From assembly GCA_910589195.1 (NCBI GenBank), contig CAJUTC010000044.1, forward strand, positions 1 through 25,566: 25,566 nucleotides of DNA, given 5' to 3'. Each line of letters begins with the position of its first letter. Within the stretch, counting starts at the first letter, position 1. Below, in pieces: positions 1 through 9,146 of this stretch. The position numbers and the translations under genes were made by a program. The DNA comes from an uncultured Lachnospiraceae bacterium. GTDB taxonomy: Bacteria > Bacillota > Clostridia > Lachnospirales > Lachnospiraceae. Below the pieces are notes generated by a model. The model made no database searches and was not told where the DNA came from. It worked only from the letters and a program-made list of their open reading frames with translations.

Positions 1-94
1 CATCTGATGGCTGGTGTATCCGTCGTGGAGATAGGGGGGCTGTCTGAACTGTTACCAAAAGCTTAATGAATTCATTCATATTTGGCATCTCCAT
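1..94 (-). CDS. Possible start of a minus-strand gene leaving the window
   Basis: An ATG at 94 on the minus strand opens 31 codons without a stop up to the window edge, with another in-frame ATG at codon 6. An extended -10-like TATGGTATACT lies about 30 bases upstream on the same strand. There is no good Shine-Dalgarno, and I do not recognise the short peptide, which reads MEMPNMNEFIKLL and onward. It is either the 5' end of a real divergent gene or chance. The open frame and the promoter-like sequence are seen; the gene call is weak inference. Confidence 0.25.
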   Translation of the reverse strand, partial: MEMPNMNEFIKLLVTVQTAPLSPRRIHQPSD

Positions 95-175
95 AACATA
101 AGTGATCGGTTATTAGTATACCATATCCTCCGAATATGCTACGCTGACGCGGTGCACACTCGCTCCGCTCGGCGC

Positions 176-201
176 GGTATAATCTCTGACGAGATTATAC
201 C
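176..201. repeat. Perfect 11-bp hairpin with TGAC loop
   Basis: GGTATAATCTC at 176-186 pairs exactly with GAGATTATACC at 191-201 around a TGAC tetraloop. There is no U-tract, so it does not look like a terminator. It directly adjoins the dispersed repeat at 204-255. Each arm contains a TATAAT or its complement, so it could also be a mirrored promoter element. Confidence 0.6.
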
Positions 202-203
202 AT

Positions 204-255
204 GTCCACAGCCGCCAGGCTGCGGATAAGAGATATGTTTCCTTATTATACCATA
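204..255 (-). repeat. Dispersed 52-bp repeat, copy 1 (inverted)
   Basis: Read on the minus strand, these 52 bases match 21923-21973 at about 47 positions with one indel. The unit starts with TATGGTATAATAA, an extended -10 (TGnTATAAT), runs through GAAACATATC, and ends in the hairpin CAGCC-tggc-GGCTG and GTGGAC. It resembles a promoter plus structured start of a transcript, here pointing toward base 1. Both copies are seen directly; the promoter role is inferred. Confidence 0.65.
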
Positions 256-509
256 TTTTTCCAGAAAGATATCTATTTTCAACTAACTTTGGAAAGAACC
301 TGTTTTTGCAAAAGGTGGATGACTTCTTTCAGATAAAGAAAACGTAAGGACAAAAATTAGCTGTTATTTTTTGTCCGTTTCTTTTTGCGCAAAAATAAAG
401 AGGCAAAACAGCCCTTATATTTTGGATCAGAATCAAGAAGCGTATTTTTTACGGGCTTATTATAATAAAGATACTTGGATAACAAATATGAGCAAAGGAG
501 AAGAAGGAA
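256..509 (+). promoter_or_regulatory. Leader and promoter region of the C-glycoside cluster
   Basis: GGACAAAAA at 348-356 pairs with TTTTTGTCC at 368-376, and a T-rich run follows to 386, so it could be a terminator or attenuator. A 14-base perfect palindrome TTTTTGCGCAAAAA sits at 382-395 and is a candidate operator. A -10-like TATAAT lies at 461-466 with no convincing -35, which fits an activator-dependent promoter. AGGAG near 495 and AAGGA near 504 precede the ATG at 510. The elements are seen; their roles are inference. Confidence 0.45.
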
Positions 510-1622
510 ATGAGCAAAAAATTAAGAGTAGCAATTGTGGGGTGCGGCGGTATCGCAAATCAGAAACATATGCCTTCTATAAAAGCAAATGCTGATAAGG
601 CAGAGATGGTGGCCTTCTGTGATACGATTTTAGAGCGTGCTCAAAAAGCAGAGAAGGAGTATGGAACGGCAGACGCGAACGTATATACCGATTATAAAGA
701 AATGTTAGAGAAATCCGGAAAAGATATTGATGTTGTTCATGTATGTACGCCAAACGTAGCCCATTGCCCAATTACGGTTGCTTCCTTTGAGGCAGGGAAA
801 CACGTAATGTGTGAAAAGCCAATGGCGCATAACACGGAAGACGCTAAGAAGATGTTAGATGCCTGGAAGAAATCAGGAAAGAAATTTACCATTGGTTATC
901 AAAACCGTTTGCGTGACGATACCCAAACCCTTCATGCTTCTTGTGAGGCTGGTGAACTAGGCGAAGTTTATTTTGCCAAGGCTCATGCGTTAAGAAGGCG
1001 GGCAGTTCCTACATGGGGCGTATTCCCCAATAAAGCGCTGCAGGGCGGAGGTCCATTGATTGATATTGGAACCCACGCATTGGATATTACGCTTTGGATG
1101 ATGAATAACTATGAGCCTGCGTCTGTGTCCGGACAGGTATTTTATAAACTGGGACGTCAGGAAGACGGACCAGATGGAAATGTATTTGGCCCATGGGATC
1201 CGAAAACATTTGAGGTGGAAGATTCTGCTTTCGGCCTGGTTAAGATGAAAAATGGAGCCGTAATTTATTTAGAAGCATCTTGGGCGCTGAATGTTTTAAA
1301 GTCTATGGAGGCGTCTACAACACTTTGCGGGACAAAAGGCGGAGCAGAAATCCATCATGGCGGCAGCTATCCGCAGGATGAATTGATTTATAATACCGTA
1401 GAACATAATCAATTAATGGAAAAAACAATTTCTCCTGTTGGCGTAGTAGATTTCTTTGAAGGCGGAGCAGCGGCTGAAGCGGTTCGTGAACAAGAGCAGT
1501 GGCTTAATGCTATTATAAATGACGGAGAACCGTTAGTGAAACCGGAGCAGGCATTTGTCGTAACACAGATTTTGGAAGCAATTTACAAATCTGCTGAAAC
1601 GGGAAAAGAGATTTACTTTTAA
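510..1622 (+). CDS. dgpA: Gfo/Idh/MocA oxidoreductase, DgpA-like C-glycoside 3-oxidase
   Basis: This is a 370-residue NAD(P)-dependent oxidoreductase. The Rossmann motif VGCGGIANQKHMPSI lies near residues 10-24, the family EKP motif (MCEKPMAHN) near residue 100, and the catalytic-type GGGPLIDIGTHALDI near residue 180. Length is typical for Gfo/Idh/MocA. In gut C-glycoside degraders DgpA oxidises C3 of the glucosyl group of C-glycosides such as puerarin, which primes C-C cleavage. The assignment here rests on position: the next two genes match the small and large deglycosidase subunits. The start is chosen for the AAGGA before the ATG; an earlier ATG at 488 is in another frame. As the first gene of the cluster it is probably induced by the AraC-type regulator at the far end. 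A related sugar dehydrogenase of other specificity is the main alternative. Confidence 0.75.
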   Translation: MSKKLRVAIVGCGGIANQKHMPSIKANADKAEMVAFCDTILERAQKAEKEYGTADANVYTDYKEMLEKSGKDIDVVHVCTPNVAHCPITVASFEAGKHVMCEKPMAHNTEDAKKMLDAWKKSGKKFTIGYQNRLRDDTQTLHASCEAGELGEVYFAKAHALRRRAVPTWGVFPNKALQGGGPLIDIGTHALDITLWMMNNYEPASVSGQVFYKLGRQEDGPDGNVFGPWDPKTFEVEDSAFGLVKMKNGAVIYLEASWALNVLKSMEASTTLCGTKGGAEIHHGGSYPQDELIYNTVEHNQLMEKTISPVGVVDFFEGGAAAEAVREQEQWLNAIINDGEPLVKPEQAFVVTQILEAIYKSAETGKEIYF

Positions 1623-1674
1623 CTGCCGCTGAATCAGCAAGGCGAATGTATGGATAATGAATGGAGGGAAGGTA

Positions 1675-2031
1675 ATGGCAGGAAGGCAGATTTATTGCCC
1701 GGATAGTTTTAAGAATACAGAAGAAAATGGAATCATTACTGGTTATCAGTTCCAGTTTAAAGCACAGTATTACCGTGGAATTACATTGTCAATTATCCGG
1801 GATATCCGGGTAAATGTGGACGGCATAGATGCGGCAAGGGAAGATATCCGGTTTATGGTAAATAACCAGATATTTACCCTGGAAGAAATGAGAACAGTTG
1901 TAGATTCCGATTACCGGTGGGAATTTGGAGATTACGCAACGGTTCTGGTAAAGAAGGAAGGCGGGCTTTCTCTGGGAAATCATCATATCAAAGCATTGCA
2001 GGTGATTGCTCCGTCGTATATGCCATTTTAG
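1675..2031 (+). CDS. dgpB: C-glycoside deglycosidase beta (small) subunit, DgpB-like
   Basis: A 118-residue all-beta-looking protein without signal peptide or membrane segment. Size, sequence character (start MAGRQIYCPDSFKN, central GYQFQFKAQYYRGI, end APSYMPF) and place just before a sugar-isomerase-fold gene match the small subunit of C-glycoside deglycosidases (DgpB/CarB type, DUF6379-like). In known complexes this subunit packs on the TIM-barrel subunit and supports the active site that splits the 3-oxo-C-glycoside by beta-elimination. I place the start at 1675 because GGAGGG lies 8 bases upstream; an ATG at 1657 overlaps that ribosome site. It lies 52 bases after dgpA, so co-transcription is likely. 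It ends in TAG, showing that TAG is a normal stop here. Confidence 0.7.
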   Translation: MAGRQIYCPDSFKNTEENGIITGYQFQFKAQYYRGITLSIIRDIRVNVDGIDAAREDIRFMVNNQIFTLEEMRTVVDSDYRWEFGDYATVLVKKEGGLSLGNHHIKALQVIAPSYMPF

Positions 2032-2080
2032 ATTGAAGCCGTGTGTGAAACGGATTTTGCGATAGGATAGGAGGAAACGG

Positions 2081-3138
2081 ATGAGTTACGATATAAAAAG
2101 AAGCGTTTCTCTGTACAGTTATCAGGATGAATATTACAATGGACAGTTAGATTTGGAAGGATGCCTTAGGGAAACGGCAAAAACCGGTGCTACAGGCGTG
2201 GAACTTTTAGCAGAACAGATGATCCGCAGGTTTCCCCTGCCGATTGAAACGGAAGAATTCAGGGAGCAATGGTTTGGGTGGCTGGAAAAGTATCATTTGG
2301 AAGCTTCCTGTTACGATGCGTTTTTAGAAAATCATATTTATGATAACCGTATGTTAACCCTGGGAGAACAGATTAATATGATGAAGCGGGATATCCGGCT
2401 GGCTTCTCTGTTAGGTTTTAAAAATCTGCGTACCCTGGTTTCCACTCCAATGGATGTGATAGAAGGCAGTCTGGACTATGCAGAGAAAATGGGAGTAAAA
2501 ATCGGTCTTGAAGTACATGCGCCATTCTCACTGAATTCCGGGTGGCGGATGGCTACTTAGAAATGATTCACCGGACAGGTACAAAATATTTTGGATTTAT
2601 TCCCGATATGGGGATTTTCTGCCGGAATATCCCCAATGTATTACGGGATAAAGCCAGAAGACATGGAGCCAGTGAGGAATGTATCAAAATCGTTGACGAT
2701 GCCTATGCCAAAAGAATTGAAAAGGGCTTTGTAAAGATTAAATACGATTTGGATCTGGGAAGAGCAAATATGGAATACCGGATGGCAAATGGGATGAAGG
2801 AAATGATGGATGCGGTTAAGGCGGCAGGGGGGCAAGCCGCTGATTTGGAATACGCAGGAGCTTCCTTTACCTATTCCTGGTCGGATCCGAAGGATATTAT
2901 AGATAATATTGACTATATATTCCATATCCACGCAAAGTTTTATCATGTGGATGAAGCCTACAAAGAAACTGCAGTTGCCATCCCGGAAGTGGTGGAAGCT
3001 TTTAAAAAGGCCGGATACCAGGGCTATTTAAGTTCGGAATATGAAGGCGGCGAACATTTGCGGGCCGATATGGAAGTAGACAGTATCGAACAGGTAAGGC
3101 GGCATCAAGAGGCGCTTAGAAAAGCAATCGAAGGCTGA
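2081..3138 (+). pseudogene. dgpC: C-glycoside deglycosidase alpha subunit, DgpC-like, one frameshift
   Basis: Two adjoining frames (2081-2560 and 2542-3138) together encode a TIM-barrel protein of about 352 residues of the sugar phosphate isomerase/epimerase superfamily. The probable metal site is visible: E144 and H146 in IGLEVHAP, D176 in GFIPDMGIF, the His residues in IFHIHAKFYHV, and the Glu residues in LSSEYEGGEH. Known DgpC/CarC subunits use a divalent metal, Mn2+ in studied cases, for C-deglycosylation. The break is a missing base around 2538-2543 in CCGGG; restoring one C or G gives a continuous NS(R/G)VADGYLEM. The start at 2081 has a good AGGAGG-type site. If the indel is real, the catalytic subunit is lost; if it is a sequencing error, the enzyme is complete. 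Family assignment is firm, substrate inferred. Confidence 0.72.
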
Positions 3139-3197
3139 AGCAGTTAAGAAGTTACGTTCGTTCATGTAACAATGATAATATTTCCGTAAATAAAAAA

Positions 3198-3218
3198 TGG
3201 CCGGGGAACTCCCGGCCA
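3198..3218 (+). other. Intercistronic hairpin
   Basis: GGCCGGG at 3199-3205 pairs with CCCGGCC at 3211-3217 around GAACT, with one further T-A pair outside. No U-tract follows, so it is more likely an RNA processing or stability element, or a partial attenuator, between the deglycosidase and the next oxidoreductase. Confidence 0.5.
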
Positions 3219-3235
3219 GAAAGGATAAAAACAGG

Positions 3236-4284
3236 ATGAATAAAATAAAACTGGGTATTGTGGGCTTTGGCTTTATGGGCCATTGTGATGCAGATATGAT
3301 GAACACCTTTGAAGATATTGATTTGGTTGCCGTTGCCGATACCAATCCAGAACAGATGAAGGATGCGCCGGATGGCGTGGAAACCTATGCCAACATTGAT
3401 GAGATGCTGGCGAATGCGGATATTAATGTGGTTATGGTATCTACGCCTAATCCCAGCCATCCGGAAATGGTAAAAAGGCCGCAGCGGCAAAAAAACACGT
3501 TATCTGTGAAAAACCGGCAGCAATGAGTGTGGCGGAATTTGATGAAATGGTAAAAGCATGCCAGGAGAATGGCGTGCTGTTTACTGTCCACCAGCAGCGG
3601 CGTTGGGATAAAGATTACCGGATCATGAAAGAGGTTTATGATCAAGTAATGGTGGGGGATATGTATCTTATTAAATCGCAGCTCTATGGAGTAAACGGGA
3701 ATATGCATGACTGGCATATCTACCCGGAAATGGGTGGCGGGATGCTTTATGACTGGGGCGTACATCTGATTGATCAGATGTTAGACATGGTGAAATCCCA
3801 AGTTGTATCCCTTTACGCAGATGTACAGAATGTGATTAATGAAAAGGTGGATGACTATTTTAAAATTATAATGAAGTTTAAAAACGGCATAACCGCAGAA
3901 ATTGAACTGGGTACATATTATTTGACGCCTAAACGTTCATGGTTTATTGGCGGAAACCGTGGTTCCGCCATCATTGACGGGTTTGGCGGAGAAGGAAAGA
4001 TTGTACGGACAGCCCATCTTTTGGAAAATGTGCCAGGGAAAATCACGATGACCGCTGCCGGCCCCACAAGAAGTTTTGAACCTCCGGAACCTGGCCTTTT
4101 GAGGGAAGAGGCTTTGCCGGAAGTCAATGTATCCCACAGAAATTATTTTGAGCATTTCCTCCGCGCATATAACGGTGAAGAAGAAATTATCGTAAAACCG
4201 GAACAGGTTCGTCGGGTATTGCGTGTTATGGATGCTGTCCGGGAATCTGCGGCTACGGGGAAAGCCATAGCGTTTGAAGAGTAA
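3236..4284 (+). pseudogene. Second Gfo/Idh/MocA oxidoreductase, one frameshift
   Basis: Two overlapping frames make one protein of about 349 residues. The N-terminal Rossmann part reads GIVGFGFMGHCDADMM, then a nucleotide-binding fold through ADTNPEQMKDA. The EKP motif (VICEKPAAMSVAEFDEM) is restored only by adding one A to the A5 run at 3472-3476. Further on, GGGMLYDWGVHLIDQML is the usual catalytic region with its His. I take 3236 as start because the Rossmann strand begins there and AAAGGA precedes it; an in-frame ATG at 3197 lies inside a hairpin. In this setting it probably interconverts keto and hydroxy sugars made by the deglycosidase, either as reductase or as recycling partner of the DgpA-like enzyme. 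Family is certain, substrate unknown. Confidence 0.75.
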
Positions 4285-4318
4285 AGACAGAATGACAGAG
4301 AAAAGGAAGGGAGATAAG

Positions 4319-5770
4319 ATGGCCGGATATGAAACACAGGTTTGCGTAATCGCGGCAGGACCCTCCGGGCTGTCTGCGGCAGTCCAGGCAGCGGAAGACG
4401 GAGCGGAAGTAATTGTCCTGGAAAAGGCATCTGGAGTAGGCGGCGCCGCAAATATGGGAATGGGGCCTTTAGGGATTGGGACCAAATATCAAAAGCAGAA
4501 TATGCAGGATATTACGGTAGAGAAGGCATTTGGTATGTTTATGGAATATACCCATTATAATGTGGACGCCCGACTGGTAAAGCGTTATTTTGAGCAGTCG
4601 GCAGAAACCATAGAATGGCTGGAAGATATGGGTGTTGAATTTGAAGGGGCATTTAAATATTTTCCCCAGTCAGAACCTACGTGGCATATTGTAAAAACCG
4701 ATACAGGGATTGGCCCAAGAGCAGCGTCGTTTATGAACAAAGCTTTGTATGCAAAGGCTCAGGAGCTGGGAGTGAAATTTCTTCTGGAAACCCCAGCAAA
4801 GAAAATCCTTATGGAAGAGGGCAGGGTAGTTGGGGTTCTGGCAACTGATAAAAATGGACAGGAAGTAAAAATCACCTGTAAGGCAGCCATTATTTGTACA
4901 GGCGGAGCCGGATGCAACCCAGAATTGATCCAGGAAGAAACTGGTTATCTCCATGGAAAGGATATGTTTAATTTTGCTATCCCTGGAATTATGGGTGACG
5001 GACTTAAAATGGCATGGGAGGCAGGCGCGGATAAACTTCCAGTACGGATTGAACAGGCAGCCAGTGTGGTTGGCGTGGAAGATTTACCAGGAAGCGTTTC
5101 CAATATTTTTGGCCAGCCAAATCTTTTGGTCAATTATGGGGGCAAACGCTTTATGAATGAAGATTATATGCAGAATGCAACCTATCTTTCCAACGCTGTT
5201 TCCCACCAGAAAAACCGTACCGGATTCAGCATCGTGGATTCGTCGATTGTAAAATATTATATGAAAAATGGTGTGGATAATGTGAGCCTTGTCCGCCCGG
5301 ATCCGGATGTTTCTGATTTTATTGAAGGCGTGAAGCTGGCACAGCAGAATGGAAATACTGGTTTAATCATTGCAGATTCCATTGAAGAGCTGGCTCAAAA
5401 AGCAGGGATTAATGTGGATAATCTGGTAGAAACCGTAGATGAATATAATGATTTTTGTGATAGCGTGGATGAGGAATTTTTTAAGTCAAAGCGTTATCTG
5501 CGGCCAATCATAAAAGCGCCGTATTACTGTGCAAAGATATGTCCAGGCGGATATGGGACTGTGGGCGGTATCCGTATTAATGAAAACTGTGAAGCCTGTG
5601 GAAGCGATTTTGAACCGATTCCCGGTTTATATGCCGCAGGGGCAGATTCCTGTAATATTTATGACGACAGTTATATGTTCCTGCTTCCGGGAAATTCTAT
5701 GGGCTATGCGGTGAACACTGGTAGGATCGCCGGAATGAGTGCAGCGGAATATGTGGAAGAAGAGGACTAG
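4319..5770 (+). CDS. FAD-dependent flavoprotein, fumarate-reductase/enone-reductase type
   Basis: A 483-residue FAD-binding protein of the succinate dehydrogenase/fumarate reductase flavoprotein superfamily. The FAD motif near residues 9-30 reads VIAAGPSGLSAAVQAAEDGA, with Ala-Ala in place of the usual Gly-x-Gly start; Clostridia have relatives of this form. A GGAANMGMGPLGIG loop follows. The C-terminal FAD-clamping region has GYGTVGGIRINENCEA, then GLYAAGADS and LLPGNSMGYAVNTGRIAG. There is no signal peptide, so it acts in the cytoplasm. Start 4319 has GGAAGGGAG upstream; an ATG at 4274 lies over the previous stop region. Neighbouring Fe-S subunits suggest it receives electrons from NAD(P)H through them. 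A plausible substrate is the enone sugar left by C-deglycosylation, but this is inference. Confidence 0.75.
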   Translation: MAGYETQVCVIAAGPSGLSAAVQAAEDGAEVIVLEKASGVGGAANMGMGPLGIGTKYQKQNMQDITVEKAFGMFMEYTHYNVDARLVKRYFEQSAETIEWLEDMGVEFEGAFKYFPQSEPTWHIVKTDTGIGPRAASFMNKALYAKAQELGVKFLLETPAKKILMEEGRVVGVLATDKNGQEVKITCKAAIICTGGAGCNPELIQEETGYLHGKDMFNFAIPGIMGDGLKMAWEAGADKLPVRIEQAASVVGVEDLPGSVSNIFGQPNLLVNYGGKRFMNEDYMQNATYLSNAVSHQKNRTGFSIVDSSIVKYYMKNGVDNVSLVRPDPDVSDFIEGVKLAQQNGNTGLIIADSIEELAQKAGINVDNLVETVDEYNDFCDSVDEEFFKSKRYLRPIIKAPYYCAKICPGGYGTVGGIRINENCEACGSDFEPIPGLYAAGADSCNIYDDSYMFLLPGNSMGYAVNTGRIAGMSAAEYVEEED

Positions 5771-5805
5771 CGTTACCGCGCCAGAGAAAGAAAGGATAAT
5801 ACATA

Positions 5806-6953
5806 ATGTCTGGAACGAAAAAACGGCAATTAGTGTTTTCCTGATTGCTTTTGCCTTCGGGCTTAACATTACTGGCATATCGCCGATTCTTGGTGTGCTG
5901 AATGAAAAATATCAGGAATATGGTACAAGTATGGTGCAACTGCTTCAAACCTTACCGTATCTTTTTTTAATGGTAGGATCGCTGTCTGTTGGATGGTGGA
6001 CTACAAAAGCCAGCAAAAAGAAAATTGTACTGTTGGGACTGTTGATTATTGGGTTTTGCGGGGTGCTTCCATTTTTTTCGGAGAGTTTTTCCGTTTTACT
6101 TGTTTCCAGATTAATTATCGGGTTTGGATTTGGCATTGTCAGCCCTTTAAATACGGCGATTATCGCTGAAATGTTTGAAGAAAAGGATCGGGCAGGCTAT
6201 ATGGGGCTTCATGTTGTGGGCATGGGGGTAGGAACCATGGCTGGAAACCTGATAGGAGGAATGCTTTCCGGGTTTGGATATCAATATTTTTATTTAGTAT
6301 ATTTGATTGCTTTTTTATCTTGGTTCTTTATCCAGTTCCTTCTTTTGGAAACTCCGCCTGTGCAGACAGGAAAACCAGGAAGCATGAAATTGAACGCAAC
6401 AGTATACATCCTGTCTGCCGCTTCCTTTGTCCATACATTGTTTATTAATGTCTATAGCACGAATGTGGGAATCTATATTTTACAGACCATAACAAAGGAT
6501 ACCACCGTTACCGGACTGGCAACTGCGGTAAATGCGGTATTTGCATTGCTTGTAGGCGCTTCTTTTGCCTGGATTAGCGGGCTGCTGAAAAAATATACCG
6601 TTGTTTCTGCTATTTTTTCAGCGGCGGCAGGATATGGCCTGATGCTTTTGGTTCCCGGTATGCCAGGGGTTTACCTTGGAAGCGCGTTTTGCGGAATATC
6701 TTTAAGCTGTTTCATGGCAGGATGTTCAATGCTGATTTCTGTTTCCGTAGAGCCGGAAGCCGTGGCAAAGGCAAGCGGCGTATTTTCGGTTATCGGCGGC
6801 ATCGGCGGATTAATTGCCCCGGTTTTTATGGGAAATACAGCAACCGTACTATTTGGGAAAAATTCCCCGTCCAGTCAGTTTACAGTTGCTTTTACCGGAA
6901 TGCTGCTTTTAGGGTTAGTTATGCTGGCAGCAGTTGCAAAAAACAAAAATTAG
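5806..6953 (+). CDS. MFS transporter, start region probably frameshifted
   Basis: An integral membrane protein of the major facilitator superfamily with about 12 hydrophobic segments. A family-like loop WWTTKASKKKIVLLG links segments 2 and 3, and GFGFGIVSPLNTAIIAEMF follows. The uninterrupted frame begins at 5739, inside the end of the flavoprotein gene, without a ribosome site. A better start is ATG 5806 behind AAAGGA, but it is one frame off. Adding one A to the A6 run at 5818-5823 would join them as MSGTKKTAISVFLIAF. It probably moves the glycoside, the aglycone or a sugar product across the membrane. It is not of the GPH type found at 13996, so the locus has two different transporters. 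Confidence 0.7.
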
Positions 6954-7028
6954 CAGGAGGCGGGGATGTTTGTAATGAGCATCCCTGTTTTCTATTTACG
7001 GATTATCATGATAAGGAGATTTTATAAT

Positions 7029-9143
7029 ATGGCTGTAATTACCATTAACGGTACAAAGCTTACTGTACCAGATAATAAAAATGTATTGGACTGTGCACTG
7101 GAAAATGGCATTTATATTCCTCATCTGTGCCACCATAAAGATTTAAGCCCGTTAGGTTCCTGCCGGATGTGTATCGTAGAAGTAGAAGGCCAGGAGGGAT
7201 TAATCCCCTCATGTACATTGGAAGCAAAAGATGGTATGATGATTAAGACAAATTCGCCGGAAATTGAACAGTTGCGTATGCTGGCTCTGGAACTGCTGCT
7301 TGCAGGCCATCCAGAGGACTGTTCCACCTGTCCAAAGTATGGAAACTGCGAGTTGCAAATGCTGATTCAGTATATTGGGCCGAAAACCGGAAGGATGAAA
7401 CTTTGGGTTAAAGGGTTTAAAGAAAATAAAGAAAACCCATTGATTCTCCATGATATGAACCGATGTGTTCTGTGCGGAAGATGTGTAAGGGCCTGCAACG
7501 AACTTCGTGGGGTGAAGGTATTACAGTATCAGAAGAATGAAATGGAAACTTATGTTGGAACTCTTCACGGAAAATTGTTAAAAGACGCTGATTGCCGATT
7601 CTGTGGATCCTGTGCGGAAGTTTGCCCTACAGGGACAATTCGGGATAAGCTGATAAGTTCAGAAATCAGACGAGAAGACGCCATTGTTCCATGCCGCCAT
7701 GCCTGTCCTGCCCACACAGACATCCCCCGCTACATCCGCTTGGTAAAGGAAGGAAAATTTGATGAGGCAGCTGCGGTTATCCGTGAAAAACTGCCATTCC
7801 CTAAAGTTTTAGGCCATATATGCACCCATGCCTGCGAATTATCCTGCAAGCGGAGGGAAGTGAATGAGGCTATGGCGATCCGTGAGATAAAGCGTTACGC
7901 CGCTGAGCATGATACCGGTTCCTGCTGGAAAGGCAAGGGAAAGCAGCTTGCGGATACTGGAAAGAAGGTTTGTGTTGTAGGAGGCGGGCCGGCGGGCCTG
8001 ACAGCGGCCTATTATCTGAGAAAGCAGGGGCACAGCGTAACAGTAAAAGAAACCTTGCCCAAAGCAGGCGGAATGCTGGCATATGGAATTCCTGCCTATC
8101 GTCTGCCACGTAATATCATTGCAGAGGAAATTGCCGTAATGGAGGAAGCCGGGGTAAGGATAGAAACGAATACGAAGGTAGAAAAACCTGTTGAACTATT
8201 AAAGGAATTTGACGCAGTGCTGATGGCAATTGGCGGGCATCAGGGAGTCCGGCTGCCGATGGAGGGCAACCAGCTTCCCGGGGTTTTACTCAATGCGGAT
8301 TTCCTTCGGAACGCAAGTATGGAACAGGCAACTGGAATGGGAAAACGGGTTATTGTCCTAGGCGGCGGAAATGTGGCCTTTGACTGCGCTAGGACGGCAA
8401 AGCGCCTGGGTGCAAAAGAAATCCATCTGGCCTGCCTGGAAGCAAAAGAAGCCATGACTGCAGATGAAGAGGAAATTATCCAGGCACAGGAAGAAGGGAT
8501 TTTTATTCATCCGGCACACACCTTTGAGCGGATCACAGGTATGGATTGTGTCACTGGTGTTGATTTTATGAAAGTAAAATCCTTTACATTTGATGAAAAC
8601 CGCCGAGCGGTTATTGAAAAAGAAGAAGGTTCTCAGCATCATATTGATGCGGATACGGTTATTTTTGCGGTGGGGCAACGCCCGGATATCAGTGAGGACG
8701 CAGGTTTGATATTAGGACGGGCCAATTCTATTGCTGTAAAGGATATAGAAAAGGATAAACGGACTTCTATAGAAGGGATATTTGCCGCAGGAGATGTTAT
8801 TTACGGAACAAAATCGGTAGTGATGGCGATTGCTTCCGGGCGGGAGGCGGCCAGCCAGATAGATCAGTACTTGGGAGGAAGCGGCGATATTTCAGAAACG
8901 CTTGCGCCTGTAGAAGACGTTAATCCCTATATAGGCCAGTGTCCGGGCTTTGGATATCAGGAACGGCATCATGCCCAGATAGATTCTCAGGAACAGAGAG
9001 GCGATAATTTTAACCTGTACGATCATGGAATCTGTGATGGGGAAATTTGCGCAGAGGCAGGAAGATGCTTACAGTGTGATTTGCGTCTGAAGATTTCAAA
9101 ACCGGCTTTATGGGGCGATTTTACAGAGGGTAAGGAGGCGTAG
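7029..9143 (+). CDS. NuoG-like Fe-S protein fused to GltD-like NAD(P)H:FAD domain
   Basis: A 704-residue soluble electron-transfer protein. Visible in order: [2Fe-2S] domain (C34, C45, C48, C62); NuoG-type His/Cys cluster (H94, C98, C101, C107); two [4Fe-4S] ferredoxin motifs (C146-C156 and C189-C199); a GltD-type N-terminal cluster region (C222, C226, C265, C269, C273). Then come an FAD motif GGGPAG near 318 and a second Rossmann GGGNVAF near 444 for NAD(P)H, as in glutamate synthase small subunit and NfnB. Start 7029 has AAGGAG 9 bases upstream; 6966 is in frame but without that site. It likely takes electrons from NAD(P)H and passes them to the NuoF-like partner, whose ATG follows 4 bases after this stop, and to the flavoprotein at 4319. 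Domain calls are firm; the partner is inferred. Confidence 0.8.
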   Translation: MAVITINGTKLTVPDNKNVLDCALENGIYIPHLCHHKDLSPLGSCRMCIVEVEGQEGLIPSCTLEAKDGMMIKTNSPEIEQLRMLALELLLAGHPEDCSTCPKYGNCELQMLIQYIGPKTGRMKLWVKGFKENKENPLILHDMNRCVLCGRCVRACNELRGVKVLQYQKNEMETYVGTLHGKLLKDADCRFCGSCAEVCPTGTIRDKLISSEIRREDAIVPCRHACPAHTDIPRYIRLVKEGKFDEAAAVIREKLPFPKVLGHICTHACELSCKRREVNEAMAIREIKRYAAEHDTGSCWKGKGKQLADTGKKVCVVGGGPAGLTAAYYLRKQGHSVTVKETLPKAGGMLAYGIPAYRLPRNIIAEEIAVMEEAGVRIETNTKVEKPVELLKEFDAVLMAIGGHQGVRLPMEGNQLPGVLLNADFLRNASMEQATGMGKRVIVLGGGNVAFDCARTAKRLGAKEIHLACLEAKEAMTADEEEIIQAQEEGIFIHPAHTFERITGMDCVTGVDFMKVKSFTFDENRRAVIEKEEGSQHHIDADTVIFAVGQRPDISEDAGLILGRANSIAVKDIEKDKRTSIEGIFAAGDVIYGTKSVVMAIASGREAASQIDQYLGGSGDISETLAPVEDVNPYIGQCPGFGYQERHHAQIDSQEQRGDNFNLYDHGICDGEICAEAGRCLQCDLRLKISKPALWGDFTEGKEA

Positions 9144-9146
9144 GAT

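Noticed and set aside
3199..3217. Terminator between the deglycosidase and the second oxidoreductase
   Set aside because: The stem is strong but no U-run follows, so it was listed only as a hairpin.
3937..4485. Minus-strand ORF of 182 codons
   Set aside because: It is antisense to two well-supported genes and has no recognisable domain or ribosome site.
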